64,000 nucleotides of DNA, from the NCBI RefSeq assembly GCF_016107705.1, contig NZ_JAEHGC010000016.1, positions 56,779-120,778 of the forward strand, written 5' to 3'. This DNA comes from Neobacillus cucumis (GTDB lineage Bacteria > Bacillota > Bacilli > Bacillales_B > DSM-18226). Positions 1-8,530 of this stretch are shown piece after piece; positions within the stretch are counted from its first letter, which is position 1; each line of letters begins with the position of its first letter. The notes beneath the pieces are model-generated. The model saw nothing but the letters and a program-made list of their open reading frames with translations. It made no database searches and was not told the origin of the DNA. A program made the translations under genes and the position numbers.

Positions 1-490
1 TTCCACCGGTAAATTTATTTTCAATGATTCCTTTTCTATTAATAAAATACGTTGTTGGAATTGATAAAATTTGATACGTCTCATTTACATGATCGTCCTC
101 ATCTAGAAGAATCGGGAAGGTAATTTTATTTTTATTAACAAAACCTTTGACATCTAATTGCGGATCAATATTAACGGCAAGAATGACAAGGTCTTTATCT
201 TTTTCTTTATAGAATTTTTCCATCGCAGGCATTTCTGCTTTACAAGGAGGACACCAGGTTGCCCAGAAGTTTAGCATTACTTTCTTTCCTCTTAAATCAG
301 AAAGCTTAATTTTATCTCCTGCAAGGGTTTTTAATTCAAAATCAGGTGCTTTTGCCCCGACTTTCAGTCCATCTGAAGCAGTTGTTTGTGTTGTTGTGCT
401 TTCGGGTTCTGCCTTTTTATCCATCGCTTGAACAATTGCTACCGTTAGCAAAGTGATTAATACGACTGCGGCAATTACTTTTTTAACCAT
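1..490 (-). CDS. TlpA/ResA-like membrane-anchored thioredoxin (C-terminus cut off)
   Basis: Partial gene running off the left edge. The start ATG at 490 is preceded by GGAGGTTTCGGGG. Residues 1-22 form a hydrophobic signal anchor after MVKK, followed by a Ser/Thr-rich linker and then a thioredoxin fold with the active site WCPPC (positions about 260-245) in the context LNFWATWCPPCKAEMP. The cis-Pro region (SIPTTYFI) is present. TlpA/ResA proteins are extracytoplasmic thiol-disulfide reductases used in cytochrome c maturation or spore and cell-wall redox. In B. subtilis a gene of this kind (yneN) lies next to citB; here acnA follows in the same neighbourhood, separated by a methionine-salvage pair and an ABC-F gene. 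Family assignment is firm; the exact partner is unknown. Confidence 0.9.
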   Translation of the reverse strand, partial: MVKKVIAAVVLITLLTVAIVQAMDKKAEPESTTTQTTASDGLKVGAKAPDFELKTLAGDKIKLSDLRGKKVMLNFWATWCPPCKAEMPAMEKFYKEKDKDLVILAVNIDPQLDVKGFVNKNKITFPILLDEDDHVNETYQILSIPTTYFINRKGIIENKFTGG

Positions 491-599
491 CCCCGAAACC
501 TCCTTCGTCCCAATGTTGTGCTATTTCGATTTTACACTATAAACTCTGTTGAAACAAAGATTGGATATGCCAAATCTGTGAACATTTCCTGTTCAAAAG

Positions 600-627
600 A
601 AAAAGCAAGCTCAGGTGGCTTGCTTTT
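600..627 (-). terminator. Intrinsic terminator of the aldolase/mtnA pair
   Basis: The stem AAAGCAAGC/GCTTGCTTT lies directly at the 3' end of the minus-strand aldolase gene and is T-flanked on that strand. Confidence 0.6.
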
Positions 628-1420
628 AATCCTGTATTTTTAAAGCTTCTATCACATTTTTCGATACCTTTTCAATAATCAATTTTAAATCATGGTCAGA
701 TAATGAGTATTCTACACCCTTGGATTTTTTTATGGCGTGGGATCCTTCAGGAGCGTCAGAACCAATCGGTGTTTCGCCCATGATTCCCATTGCTATTTTC
801 ATTTCAACAAGTCTCTGTACGTGCTTTTTCGAAAGTTCACGATCACCATTCATTTGTTTACTAATCCAATTGATTTTTGCGCTAAATTCAAGTGATTCCA
901 TCAAATAATAGGCATGCTCCAAACTTGTTCCCCATGTTAGAGCGCCGTGATTTTCGAGTAGCACCCCTTGATGGGTATGCACATGCTTTTTAACGGCATC
1001 TGGGATTTCCTCCGTTGATGGTGTACCATATTCCGCAATCGGAATCTTCCCTAAGTAAACAACAGATTCGGGCATGATGGCTTGATCAAGCGGGATTCCG
1101 GCAATCGCAAACGCTGTTGCATAAGGTGGGTGAGCATGAACAACAGAATGAATATCTGGACGTTCTCGATAAACAAGCAGATGCATTTTCATTTCGGAAG
1201 TGGGTTTAAAATCTCCTTCAAGAACATTTCCCTGACCATCGACCTTCACAATCATTTCCGGCGTCATATAACCTTTACTCACCCCGGTAGGTGTAATGAG
1301 GAATTCGTTCTCGCTGACACGAGTGGAAATGTTGCCATCATTGGCGGCAACAAAGCCTTTTTGATAAACCCTTTTTCCGATTTCACATATTTGCTGTTTA
1401 AATTTAATTTCCGTAATCAT
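626..1420 (-). CDS. Class II aldolase/adducin family, L-fuculose-phosphate-aldolase-like (DrdA/Ald2 type)
   Basis: The roughly 264-aa class II aldolase is a Zn-dependent retro-aldol enzyme. The metal-binding HAHPPYA motif, the NDGNIS phosphate-binding segment, the catalytic Glu region (PTSEMKMHL) and the third ligand region LLENHGALTWG are all visible. It lies 24 nt downstream of the MtnA-like isomerase and is surely co-transcribed. In the 5-deoxyribose disposal (DrdAIK) and methylthioadenosine-DHAP shunt pathways, an MtnA-type isomerase and a class II aldolase convert 5-substituted ribose-1-phosphates to DHAP plus an aldehyde; this pairing is the basis for the call. The start at 1420 was chosen over 1438 because GGAAGG is correctly spaced only for 1420. 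The pathway kinase is not in the window. Confidence 0.8.
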   Translation of the reverse strand: MITEIKFKQQICEIGKRVYQKGFVAANDGNISTRVSENEFLITPTGVSKGYMTPEMIVKVDGQGNVLEGDFKPTSEMKMHLLVYRERPDIHSVVHAHPPYATAFAIAGIPLDQAIMPESVVYLGKIPIAEYGTPSTEEIPDAVKKHVHTHQGVLLENHGALTWGTSLEHAYYLMESLEFSAKINWISKQMNGDRELSKKHVQRLVEMKIAMGIMGETPIGSDAPEGSHAIKKSKGVEYSLSDHDLKLIIEKVSKNVIEALKIQD

Positions 1421-1444
1421 TGGCACCCTGCCTTCCATTCTTTA

Positions 1445-2491
1445 TCATTGAAAAAGTTTTGGAAGCTCTTCTTCGTAGTTACCTGATAGTATGCCCTTTT
1501 CTGTAATAATAGCTGTAACGAATTCATGCGGTGTCACATCAAATGCCGGGTTAAATACTTTTACACCCTCTGGAGCAGTTCTTTTACCAAATCCCTCAGT
1601 AATTTCAGATGCATCCCTTTCCTCGATTGGAATATCAGCACCTGTTTTCGTTTCCAAGTCAATGGTTGAAATCGGAGCAGCAACGTAAAAAGGTATATTA
1701 TGTGCCTTTGCCAGCAGAGCAACTCCGTACGTACCAATTTTATTCGCGACATCGCCATTAGCAGCGACACGGTCACAGCCAACGATAACTGCCTGTACCC
1801 AGCCTTTTTGCATGACCATTGCCGCCATATTATCAGTTATTAAGGTTACATCGATTCCCGCCTGCATCAGTTCCCATGCCGTTAAGCGTGCTCCTTGCAG
1901 AAGTGGGCGAGTTTCATCGGCGAATACTTTTATATCCCAGCCTTGTTCTTTTGCTAAATAAAGCGGCGCAAGTGCTGTACCGTACCTTGCAGTGGCAATT
2001 CCGCCAGCATTACAGTGAGTAAGGATGCCCATTCCGTCATGTAAAAGGGTAAGCGCATGCTCGCCGATGGTTCGGCAAACTTCTTCATCTTCGTTTCGAA
2101 TGAAGTGTGCTTCTTGTTCAAGCGCTTCTTTTATTTGTGCGACAGTGCGAGCTTTTTCCATTTTAGCTCTCTCATCCATCCGTTTAAGTGCCCAGAATAA
2201 ATTCACTGCCGTTGGTCTCGAAGTCGCCAGGTAATCCGATTGCTTTTTAAAAACAGTATAAAAATCATCAAATGAATGATCTGGGGCATCCTTAATTCCA
2301 AGCAATAAACCATACGCAGCAGCAATCCCGATCGCAGGTGCTCCGCGGACCTTTAATTGCTTAATGGCATCCCAGGCATCTTCAATTTTTGTAATCTCTA
2401 GAAATTCCGTTACATTAGGAATTTTTGTTTGGTCAAGTATTTTCAATACACCATTTTCGAAGAAAACTGATTGTAAAAATGTTTCTGTCAT
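1445..2491 (-). CDS. mtnA: S-methyl-5-thioribose-1-phosphate isomerase (MtnA/DrdI)
   Basis: 348 aa, normal length for MtnA. It isomerises methylthioribose-1-P (or 5-deoxyribose-1-P in DrdI relatives) to the ribulose-1-P form. The substrate-binding [14 protein letters not shown], the catalytic Cys in LTHCNAGG and the catalytic Asp in [19 protein letters not shown] are intact. The ATG at 2491 follows a GAGATGGG-type site. It is the first gene of a two-gene operon with the class II aldolase. In B. subtilis-type methionine salvage mtnA sits with mtnK and mtnWXBD; none of those genes is present here, so a DHAP-shunt or deoxyribose-disposal role is at least as likely as classical salvage. Confidence 0.92.
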   Translation of the reverse strand: MTETFLQSVFFENGVLKILDQTKIPNVTEFLEITKIEDAWDAIKQLKVRGAPAIGIAAAYGLLLGIKDAPDHSFDDFYTVFKKQSDYLATSRPTAVNLFWALKRMDERAKMEKARTVAQIKEALEQEAHFIRNEDEEVCRTIGEHALTLLHDGMGILTHCNAGGIATARYGTALAPLYLAKEQGWDIKVFADETRPLLQGARLTAWELMQAGIDVTLITDNMAAMVMQKGWVQAVIVGCDRVAANGDVANKIGTYGVALLAKAHNIPFYVAAPISTIDLETKTGADIPIEERDASEITEGFGKRTAPEGVKVFNPAFDVTPHEFVTAIITEKGILSGNYEEELPKLFQ

Positions 2492-2626
2492 GTTTAACCC
2501 ATCTCCTCTTTAATCTAAACAAATACTCGATTTTAATGAATTATTGCTTCCCTAGTAATTTTATCAATATCTTCGATAGATGCAAGACTTTTCATTATCC
2601 TTTTAATTGGTTGAATTGCTAGAAAA

Positions 2627-4339
2627 TTACCTGATAAGATCCTTTTTTTGAGCTAAAAGCTCTTTGAATTCACGATCCAATTCAATATATTTCGGATGAT
2701 TTTGATCAAGAAGCGATAATTCTCCAATTACGGTTGCTAATCGATTCTCAATGACCAATAATTCCTCTTTTTTACTGGCCTTTTCAGTGGTTTTTTCCTT
2801 ATTCAGATATTCTTCCGGTTTAATCTCAAGGCGCTGGATTTTTTGATTTTCAAAAACTAAAAGCTTATCGCATATTTTATTGAGAAAAAAATGATCATGA
2901 GACACCGTAATAATAGTCCCAGTAAACTCCGCTAATGTTTTTTCTAATTGTTCCCTGCTTGGCAAATCAAGATGATTGGTTGGTTCGTCAAGGATAAGAA
3001 CATCATATTCTTTCATTAGCATATCCACCAATTTCACTCTTGTACGCTCACCTAAACTAAGGGTGGCAATTGGCTTGGTGATGAGCTCCTCTTTTAATCC
3101 AAGATTGGCTAATAAGGTTCTGGCGCGGTAAAGGTCTTTCCGCTCCGTAAGGCCAAATGCTTCAATCGCTGTTTTTTCTTCTGGCAGGTCGTGAACATCC
3201 TGACTAAGATAAGCAATTTTAATCGAGTCACTTTTCCAAACCGTCCCGTGCGAAGGCGGTTCTTGATCTAAAACCATTCGGATTAATGTAGTTTTCCCAC
3301 ATCCATTTTCGCCAAACAATCCGATTCGTTCCCCGTGGTTTATATAGAAATTAGTGTCCCGAAACAGGTTCCGATTCTCATAGGTCTTCCCTAAATCCTT
3401 TACCTCAATGATTCGTTTCCCTCTCTTTCCTTCGGATTCAAACTGAAAGCGAACCTTTGCTTCTTCTGCGGGTTTCTCAATTTTATTTTTACTTAATTCA
3501 TTTTGTAGCCGTTTCATTTTCGATTTGAGCTGACTATCACGCTTTTTCGCCTTAACGCGGTGATATTCCTTTAAACCAAAATCCCTTCCCTGCTTTGTTG
3601 AATTGCGGTGTGCTTGATCAGACCAAGATTTTAATTGGTCTATTTGTAATTCAATTTTTTCCTGCTTCTTCTGCTGAACGGTATATTTATGAAGCTGGTC
3701 CTCCGTCCTTTTTTGTTTTTCCTTACGATATTCACGATAATTTCCGTTGTAAAAATTAAGTTTCTTATTTTCTATTTCAATAATTCGATTTACAGTTTTA
3801 TCTAAAAAATAACGATCGTGTGAGATGATTAATACCGGTCCCTGAAATTTTTTCAATTCAGCAACTAACCAATTAATCCCCTTTAAATCTAAATGATTGG
3901 TCGGTTCGTCTAGGATTAAAAAATCTGGCTTGCTGGACCAAATCAGAGATAGCGCAAGCTTTAACTTCTCACCTCCGCTTAAATTCTCTAACCGGTGCTC
4001 CTCCCAATCATAGTCCTTTCCAAGGCCTAGCTCACTTGTATGTTCGTATAAATCATTTTTTTCCACCAAGGAACTGCCAAAGCTCGAAAATTCATAATCA
4101 ATGGATTGTGAAAGAAAACCGATCTTACAGTCCTTCGCGATTTCAATCGTTCCTTTGTCCGGTTTTAGCCTGCCTAAAATTAAATTTGCTAGTGTAGTCT
4201 TTCCTGTCCCGTTATAGCCAACTAAACCGATTCTTTCTTCCTTTTTTACCTCGAAATCAACTTGGTCAAATATTTTTCTTGCATCAAAGCTTTTTTCTAT
4301 TCCTGTTGCCTTTAAAACTGTCATGGATTCATTAAACAT
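2627..4339 (-). CDS. ABC-F ribosome-protection type ATPase (VmlR/Lsa/Vga-like)
   Basis: About 570 aa with two ABC domains and no membrane segments. Domain 1 has Walker A GYNGTGKTTL, signature LSGGEKLKLAL and LILDEPTNHLDL; domain 2 has GENGCGKTTL, LSLGERTRVKL and LILDEPTNHLDLPS. The basic interdomain linker (AHRNSTKQGRD...EYHRVKAKKRDSQ) is typical of antibiotic-resistance ABC-F proteins that dislodge drugs from the ribosomal peptidyl-transferase centre. The start at 4339 is set by AAGGGAG 7 nt upstream. The long structured leader upstream supports drug-inducible attenuation. The resistance phenotype (lincosamide, streptogramin A or pleuromutilin) is inferred from the family. Confidence 0.88.
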   Translation of the reverse strand: MFNESMTVLKATGIEKSFDARKIFDQVDFEVKKEERIGLVGYNGTGKTTLANLILGRLKPDKGTIEIAKDCKIGFLSQSIDYEFSSFGSSLVEKNDLYEHTSELGLGKDYDWEEHRLENLSGGEKLKLALSLIWSSKPDFLILDEPTNHLDLKGINWLVAELKKFQGPVLIISHDRYFLDKTVNRIIEIENKKLNFYNGNYREYRKEKQKRTEDQLHKYTVQQKKQEKIELQIDQLKSWSDQAHRNSTKQGRDFGLKEYHRVKAKKRDSQLKSKMKRLQNELSKNKIEKPAEEAKVRFQFESEGKRGKRIIEVKDLGKTYENRNLFRDTNFYINHGERIGLFGENGCGKTTLIRMVLDQEPPSHGTVWKSDSIKIAYLSQDVHDLPEEKTAIEAFGLTERKDLYRARTLLANLGLKEELITKPIATLSLGERTRVKLVDMLMKEYDVLILDEPTNHLDLPSREQLEKTLAEFTGTIITVSHDHFFLNKICDKLLVFENQKIQRLEIKPEEYLNKEKTTEKASKKEELLVIENRLATVIGELSLLDQNHPKYIELDREFKELLAQKKDLIR

Positions 4340-4571
4340 AAAAAAACTCCCTTCAATGAACCTGAAGAGAGTTATGTCACATTTATAAGAAGTTCCCAAA
4401 AAATGCGCAGAAAAAAACCTTTTAAGGCATTTAAGGGTAAAATCAAATTATGGACGTAAAAAGGACAGATTAATCCTATTCTTCAGGTTCATCATTTTTC
4501 GGTTATTCGAAATATGAGCTGAATCATAAGATTAAAACTTCATGCCTCTTTATCATTCCTTTTCGTTTAGT
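4340..4571 (-). promoter_or_regulatory. Structured 5' leader (candidate attenuator) of the ABC-F gene
   Basis: The roughly 230-nt leader lies between a good sigma-A promoter and the ABC-F start. A perfect 13-bp inverted repeat (arms 4480-4492 and 4356-4368) brings the distal leader to within a few bases of the AAGGGAG ribosome site. Between the arms, a weak CCTTAA/TTAAGG-type stem is followed by seven T on the minus strand. A three-codon frame (ATG at 4543, M-K-F-stop) lies near the 5' end, but its ribosome site is badly spaced. Antibiotic-responsive leaders with short upstream frames are known for ABC-F genes of this class; the mechanism here is inferred. Confidence 0.55.
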
Positions 4572-4577
4572 AATACT

Positions 4578-4607
4578 ATATTATGGTATTCTCTTTGAAA
4601 TTGTCAA
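4578..4607 (-). promoter_or_regulatory. Sigma-A promoter of the ABC-F gene
   Basis: On the minus strand, TTGACA (4607-4602), an 18-nt spacer and TAATAT (4583-4578). Confidence 0.7.
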
Positions 4608-4621
4608 TTCATTTCTTGTAA

Positions 4622-4656
4622 AAAACCACCATGCCTGATTGACATGGTGGTTTTAA
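4622..4656 (-). terminator. Terminator of acnA
   Basis: The perfect stem AACCACCATG/CATGGTGGTT is followed by T residues on the minus strand, just past the acnA stop. Confidence 0.85.
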
Positions 4657-4663
4657 CATAAGA

Positions 4664-7372
4664 TTACGCTTCTTGTAATTTTTCACGTAATACCATTTGT
4701 AGAATACCGCCGTGACGGTAGTAGTCGATTTCAACTTCAGAGTCGAAACGTACAACTACTTCGAATTCTTTTTTGTTTCCAGCTTCGTCAGTCGCAGTAA
4801 CTTTTAGAAGATCACGTGGTTTTACGTTTTCGTCTACTTGTACTTCGAATGTTTCTTTACCAGTTAAACCAAGTGTTTCAGCGTTGTCGCCTTCTTTGAA
4901 TTGAAGTGGAAGCACGCCCATTAATACAAGGTTTGAACGGTGAATACGCTCAAAGCTTTCAGCAAGAACTGTTTTGATGCCTAAAAGGTTAGTACCTTTG
5001 GCAGCCCAGTCACGTGAAGAGCCCATTCCGTAATCTTTACCAGCAATAACCATTAAGCCAGTGCCGTTTTCTTTGTACTTCATGCAAGCATCGTAGATAG
5101 ATGTAACTTCGCCAGTTGGCCAGTAAGTTGTGAAGCCGCCTTCTGTGCCAGGAGCAATTTGGTTACGAATACGGATGTTCGCAAATGTTCCGCGCATCAT
5201 AACTTCATGGTTACCACGGCGAGAACCGTAAGAGTTAAAGTCACGTGGCTGAACGCCTTTTTCTAATAGATATTTACCAGCTGGAGTATTTTTACCAATA
5301 GCTCCTGCAGGTGAAATATGGTCAGTTGTTACAGAGTCACCGAACTTACCAACAATACGAAGACCTGTTAATGGTTCTACTTTGCCAGGCTCTGGTGATA
5401 ATCCTTCAAAGAATGGCGGATTTGCAATATAAGTAGAATCTTCATCCCAAGTGTATAATGGCTCATTGCTTGTTTTGATTTCGTTCCAACGTTCGTTATC
5501 ACCAAAGACATTTTCATATTCTTTACGGAATAGTTCTGGTGTAACGGTACGTTTAACAACATCATTTACTTCAGCAGTAGACGGCCAAACATCCTTGAAG
5601 AATACATCGTTGCCATCTTTATCTTTTCCGATTGGCTCGTTAGCAAAGTCAATGTTCACTGTACCAGCAAGTGCATATGCAACAACTAGCGGTGGTGAAG
5701 CAAGGTAGTTTGCTTTTACAAGCGGATGAATACGGCCTTCAAAGTTACGGTTACCTGAAAGTACAGATGTAACTAGTAGATCGTTTTCAGCGATTGTTTT
5801 TTCGATTTCTTCTTTTAAAGGACCGGAGTTACCGATACATGTTGTACAGCCGTAACCAACAAGGTTAAAGCCAATTTGCTCTAAGTATGGAAGTAAACCG
5901 GAATCGCGAAGGTAACCAGTTACGACTTTAGATCCTGGTGCTAAAGAAGTTTTTACAAACTTAGGAACTTCCATTCCAAGTTCAACAGCTTTTTTCGCAA
6001 CAAGTCCTGCGCCAACTAGAACGTATGGGTTAGATGTATTTGTACAGCTTGTAATCGATGCAATTGCAACTGCACCCGTTTTAATATCTGCTTCGTCGCC
6101 ATTGTTAAACTTAATGGTAGCAGATTTCTCAAGTTCGTCAGCTTGTAAGCCAAAGCCTTGGTTTCCTTGAGGAGCAGATACCGCTTTAACGAACTCTTCT
6201 TTCATTTTTGAAAGAGGGATTAAATCTTGTGGACGCTTAGGACCAGAAAGATTCGCTTCAATCGCAGAAAGGTCGATTTCGATTACACTTGTATAAACTG
6301 GCTCAACAGATGGATCAAAGAATAATCCGTTTGCTTTGCAGTATTGTTCTACTACATTTATTTGTTCTGCATCACGGCCAGTTAGGCGTAAGTATTCAAG
6401 GGATTCCCCATCGATTGGGAAGAAACCACATGTTGCACCATATTCAGGAGCCATGTTTGCAATGGTAGCACGGTCAGCAAGTGGTAATGTAGATACCCCA
6501 GGTCCGAAATATTCTACGAATTTACCAACTACACCATGCTTACGAAGTACTTGTGTTACTTTAAGAGCAAGGTCAGTTGCAGTTGCCCCGTTTGGAAGCT
6601 CACCTACTAATTTAACCCCAACTACTTCAGGAACAGGGAAATATGAAGGCTGTCCAAGCATTCCTGCTTCAGCCTCGATACCGCCAACGCCCCAGCCTAA
6701 TACTCCAAGACCATTGATCATGGTTGTATGAGAGTCAGTACCTACTAGTGTATCTGGGTAAGTTTCTAATTCGCCGTCCACTTCAGCAACATGGACAACA
6801 TCTGCTAAGAATTCTAAGTTTACTTGGTGAACGATACCAGTTGCAGGCGGCACGGCACGGTAGTTGTTAAAGGATTTTTGTGCCCAGCTTAAGAATTGGT
6901 AGCGCTCAGCATTACGTTCGAATTCATAATCCATGTTAATTCTTAATGAATCAGCTGAACCATAAGCATCTACTTGTACAGAGTGGTCGATAACAAGGTC
7001 AACTGTTTTTTCTGGATTAATTTTGTCTGGGTCTCCACCAAGGTCAGCCATTGCTTTTCTTAAGGAAGCAAGGTCAACGACAGCAGGAACACCTGTGAAG
7101 TCTTGAAGAATAACACGAGCCGGTTTAAATGGAACATCTACTTCTTTTAGCTCGTTTGTTCCCCATTTTGCTAAGTTTTCAACATGCTCTTTTGTAATAA
7201 CACGGCCATCATATTGGCGAAGTACTGATTCAAGTAGTACTTTTACGGAATAAGGTAATTTCGAAACCTTTCCAATACCAGCTTCTTCTAACGCATTTAA
7301 ACGATAATAGTGATAACGTTTACCGTTTGCTTCAAAAGAAGATTTTGCGTTATAAACATCATTTTTTACCAT
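4664..7372 (-). CDS. acnA: Aconitate hydratase (CitB-type aconitase A)
   Basis: 902 aa from the ATG at 7372 (AAGGGGG 8-9 nt upstream), close to the 909 aa of B. subtilis CitB. It interconverts citrate and isocitrate in the TCA cycle. The three [4Fe-4S] ligands are visible in [11 protein letters not shown] and [12 protein letters not shown], and the HAKE-like swivel domain begins near [13 protein letters not shown]. The open frame continues 41 codons upstream but without a ribosome site. Bacillus aconitases also bind RNA as iron-responsive regulators when the cluster is lost. The gene stands alone with its own terminator, divergent from sspO, as in B. subtilis, and carries a CcpC-type dyad upstream. 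Confidence 0.97.
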   Translation of the reverse strand: MVKNDVYNAKSSFEANGKRYHYYRLNALEEAGIGKVSKLPYSVKVLLESVLRQYDGRVITKEHVENLAKWGTNELKEVDVPFKPARVILQDFTGVPAVVDLASLRKAMADLGGDPDKINPEKTVDLVIDHSVQVDAYGSADSLRINMDYEFERNAERYQFLSWAQKSFNNYRAVPPATGIVHQVNLEFLADVVHVAEVDGELETYPDTLVGTDSHTTMINGLGVLGWGVGGIEAEAGMLGQPSYFPVPEVVGVKLVGELPNGATATDLALKVTQVLRKHGVVGKFVEYFGPGVSTLPLADRATIANMAPEYGATCGFFPIDGESLEYLRLTGRDAEQINVVEQYCKANGLFFDPSVEPVYTSVIEIDLSAIEANLSGPKRPQDLIPLSKMKEEFVKAVSAPQGNQGFGLQADELEKSATIKFNNGDEADIKTGAVAIASITSCTNTSNPYVLVGAGLVAKKAVELGMEVPKFVKTSLAPGSKVVTGYLRDSGLLPYLEQIGFNLVGYGCTTCIGNSGPLKEEIEKTIAENDLLVTSVLSGNRNFEGRIHPLVKANYLASPPLVVAYALAGTVNIDFANEPIGKDKDGNDVFFKDVWPSTAEVNDVVKRTVTPELFRKEYENVFGDNERWNEIKTSNEPLYTWDEDSTYIANPPFFEGLSPEPGKVEPLTGLRIVGKFGDSVTTDHISPAGAIGKNTPAGKYLLEKGVQPRDFNSYGSRRGNHEVMMRGTFANIRIRNQIAPGTEGGFTTYWPTGEVTSIYDACMKYKENGTGLMVIAGKDYGMGSSRDWAAKGTNLLGIKTVLAESFERIHRSNLVLMGVLPLQFKEGDNAETLGLTGKETFEVQVDENVKPRDLLKVTATDEAGNKKEFEVVVRFDSEVEIDYYRHGGILQMVLREKLQEA

Positions 7373-7512
7373 GAGTTTAACCCCCTTATTCTTAACTAAA
7401 TACAAAAATAAACGAAAAGTGTGAATATTCTCTTTTACCCCAACTTTTCTCACAATTCTTATCTTAATACAACCTTTAACATAAGTAAATAACAAGAAAG
7501 TTATTGTAGTCG

Positions 7513-7527
7513 ATAAGTTTTACTTAT
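7513..7527 (-). promoter_or_regulatory. CcpC-type operator upstream of acnA
   Basis: ATAAGTTTTACTTAT fits the ATAA-N7-TTAT dyad recognised by the citrate-responsive LysR regulator CcpC. It is about 70 nt upstream of a likely start near 7450 (TAAGAT at about 7460), and ATAA half-sites lie nearer the promoter, matching the B. subtilis citB arrangement. The 320-nt interval 7373-7692 otherwise holds only the divergent acnA and sspO promoters. Confidence 0.6.
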
Positions 7528-7692
7528 ACTCTTTCATAAAAAGAGTTCAAAATATTTTGAAAATGTTATAGGGCTAAGATGATTCTCCTTTGTCGGGAAT
7601 TCTTTGTACTCGTTATTATTATGTCAAAAAAACTTTTTGATGTCATGTTTTTAGGCTCAAAGGAAATATTAACAGATAAGGAGGTGGTTGGT

Positions 7693-7842
7693 ATGGGAAA
7701 ACGCAAGGCGAATCATGTCATTCCGGGAGCAAATGCAGCGAGCGCTCAAGGACAAGGTGCAGGATTTAACGAAGAAATCGCAAAAGAGCCGTTGACAGTA
7801 AAAGAGAGAATGAACAATAAAAAACGAAAAAAGAATCAATAA
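7693..7842 (+). CDS. sspO: Small acid-soluble spore protein O (CotK)
   Basis: 49 aa, [14 protein letters not shown]... ending NNKKRKKNQ, nearly colinear with B. subtilis SspO ([14 protein letters not shown]...NNKKRKTNQ). Minor SASPs of this type are made in the forespore under sigma-G and packaged in the spore core. The ATG at 7693 has a strong AAGGAGGTGG site 8 nt upstream; the frame can be extended to 7579, but only by residues without homology. It lies divergent from acnA, exactly as in B. subtilis, and ends in a terminator shared with the convergent gene. Confidence 0.95.
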   Translation: MGKRKANHVIPGANAASAQGQGAGFNEEIAKEPLTVKERMNNKKRKKNQ

Positions 7843-7868
7843 AGCAGGAGGTCTCCCCCCTGCTTTTA
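7841..7868. terminator. Bidirectional terminator, sspO / convergent gene
   Basis: The stem AAAGCAGG...CCTGCTTTT directly follows the sspO stop; T-runs on both strands. Confidence 0.75.
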
Positions 7869-7880
7869 TTTTGCCTATTC

Positions 7881-8144
7881 CTATTGGTTTACTTCCGAAA
7901 CCATTGATTGAAGATCTTGCTGAAAGCGTTCCAGCTGGGCTCTTTGGTGTTCAGAGGCAACTTCTAATGCATTTTCAATTTGCTGATAAGCTTCATTCAC
8001 TTCATCTTTCAAATGCTTCAGCTGATGACCGTAACTTGCACTATCGGTAACAATATCATAATAAAGACCTTGAGCATTTTCATATCCCTGCTGGGCAGCC
8101 TGGAAAGCCTGTTGTTTGTCCTTATGGTAAGGATTTTTTTGCAT
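7881..8144 (-). CDS. Small helical protein, possibly YtzC-like (DUF2524)
   Basis: 87 aa, hydrophilic and predicted all-helical, with no signal or membrane segment. Gln-rich heptad-like spacing (QQAFQAAQQGYENAQ...VNEAYQQIENALEVASEHQRAQLERFQQDLQSM) resembles the small Bacillus YtzC/DUF2524 family in length and in the pattern of Q, A and L, but I cannot confirm homology by eye. The ATG at 8144 has AAGGGGTGAAAC upstream. It lies antisense-oriented between sspO and sspP, which are neighbours in B. subtilis. Function unknown. Confidence 0.75.
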   Translation of the reverse strand: MQKNPYHKDKQQAFQAAQQGYENAQGLYYDIVTDSASYGHQLKHLKDEVNEAYQQIENALEVASEHQRAQLERFQQDLQSMVSEVNQ

Positions 8145-8260
8145 ATCTATGTTTCACCCCTTCATTTTATTTACCGTTAAATTGCACAGAACCCAAAAAA
8201 ATATTCAGGCATGAAAAATTGGTCTTCACAGCATCCTAATAAAAGAGGAGGGATGAAAAA

Positions 8261-8401
8261 ATGGTGAACAAAAACGATGGTAAAGATATGCGTAAAAATG
8301 CTACAAAACAATCCGGCCAGCCGGAACCAATGAGCGGTTCTCATAAAGTGAAGAATCGCAATCATACGCGGGCCAAGCATAACTCGCACCATGATATGTA
8401 G
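8261..8401 (+). CDS. sspP: Small acid-soluble spore protein P (CotL)
   Basis: 46 aa: [16 protein letters not shown]...[28 protein letters not shown], clearly the SspP family (B. subtilis ends [18 protein letters not shown]). It is a minor spore-core protein expressed in the forespore. The ribosome site GAGGAGGG is 9-10 nt before the ATG at 8261; an ATG at 8253 is closed after four codons. It is short enough to be missed by ORF callers. In B. subtilis sspO-sspP form one operon; here a gene in the opposite direction separates them, so sspP needs its own promoter. Confidence 0.95.
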   Translation: MVNKNDGKDMRKNATKQSGQPEPMSGSHKVKNRNHTRAKHNSHHDM

Positions 8402-8490
8402 AAAAGCGGATGCGCCTTGGTCAGCCTAAGGCAAGTGCTGGAGGACCAGGCGCTTAAGCTGGACAATTCTCAAAGTCGAAAATTTATTAT
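8402..8490. repeat. Intergenic repeat-like element with GCGCC/GGCGC inverted ends
   Basis: GCGCCTTGGTC and GACCAGGCGC form a stem with one bulged T (about 8412-8454), followed by GCTTAAGCTGGACAATTCTC and GAAAATTTAT. From memory, similar GCGCCTTGGTCAGCC...GGCGCTTA-AGCTGGACAATT elements occur many times between genes in Bacillaceae. Only one copy is seen in this window, so its repeat status rests on recall. Confidence 0.45.
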
Positions 8491-8496
8491 AGAAGT

Positions 8497-8530
8497 TAAA
8501 AAAGACCCCCTTTTTCTTAAAAGGGGTCTC
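8497..8530 (-). terminator. Terminator of selA (overlaps its stop codon)
   Basis: On the minus strand, GAGACCCCTTTT pairs with AAAAAGGGGGTCT, followed by T6. The selA stop lies inside the stem. Confidence 0.8.
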
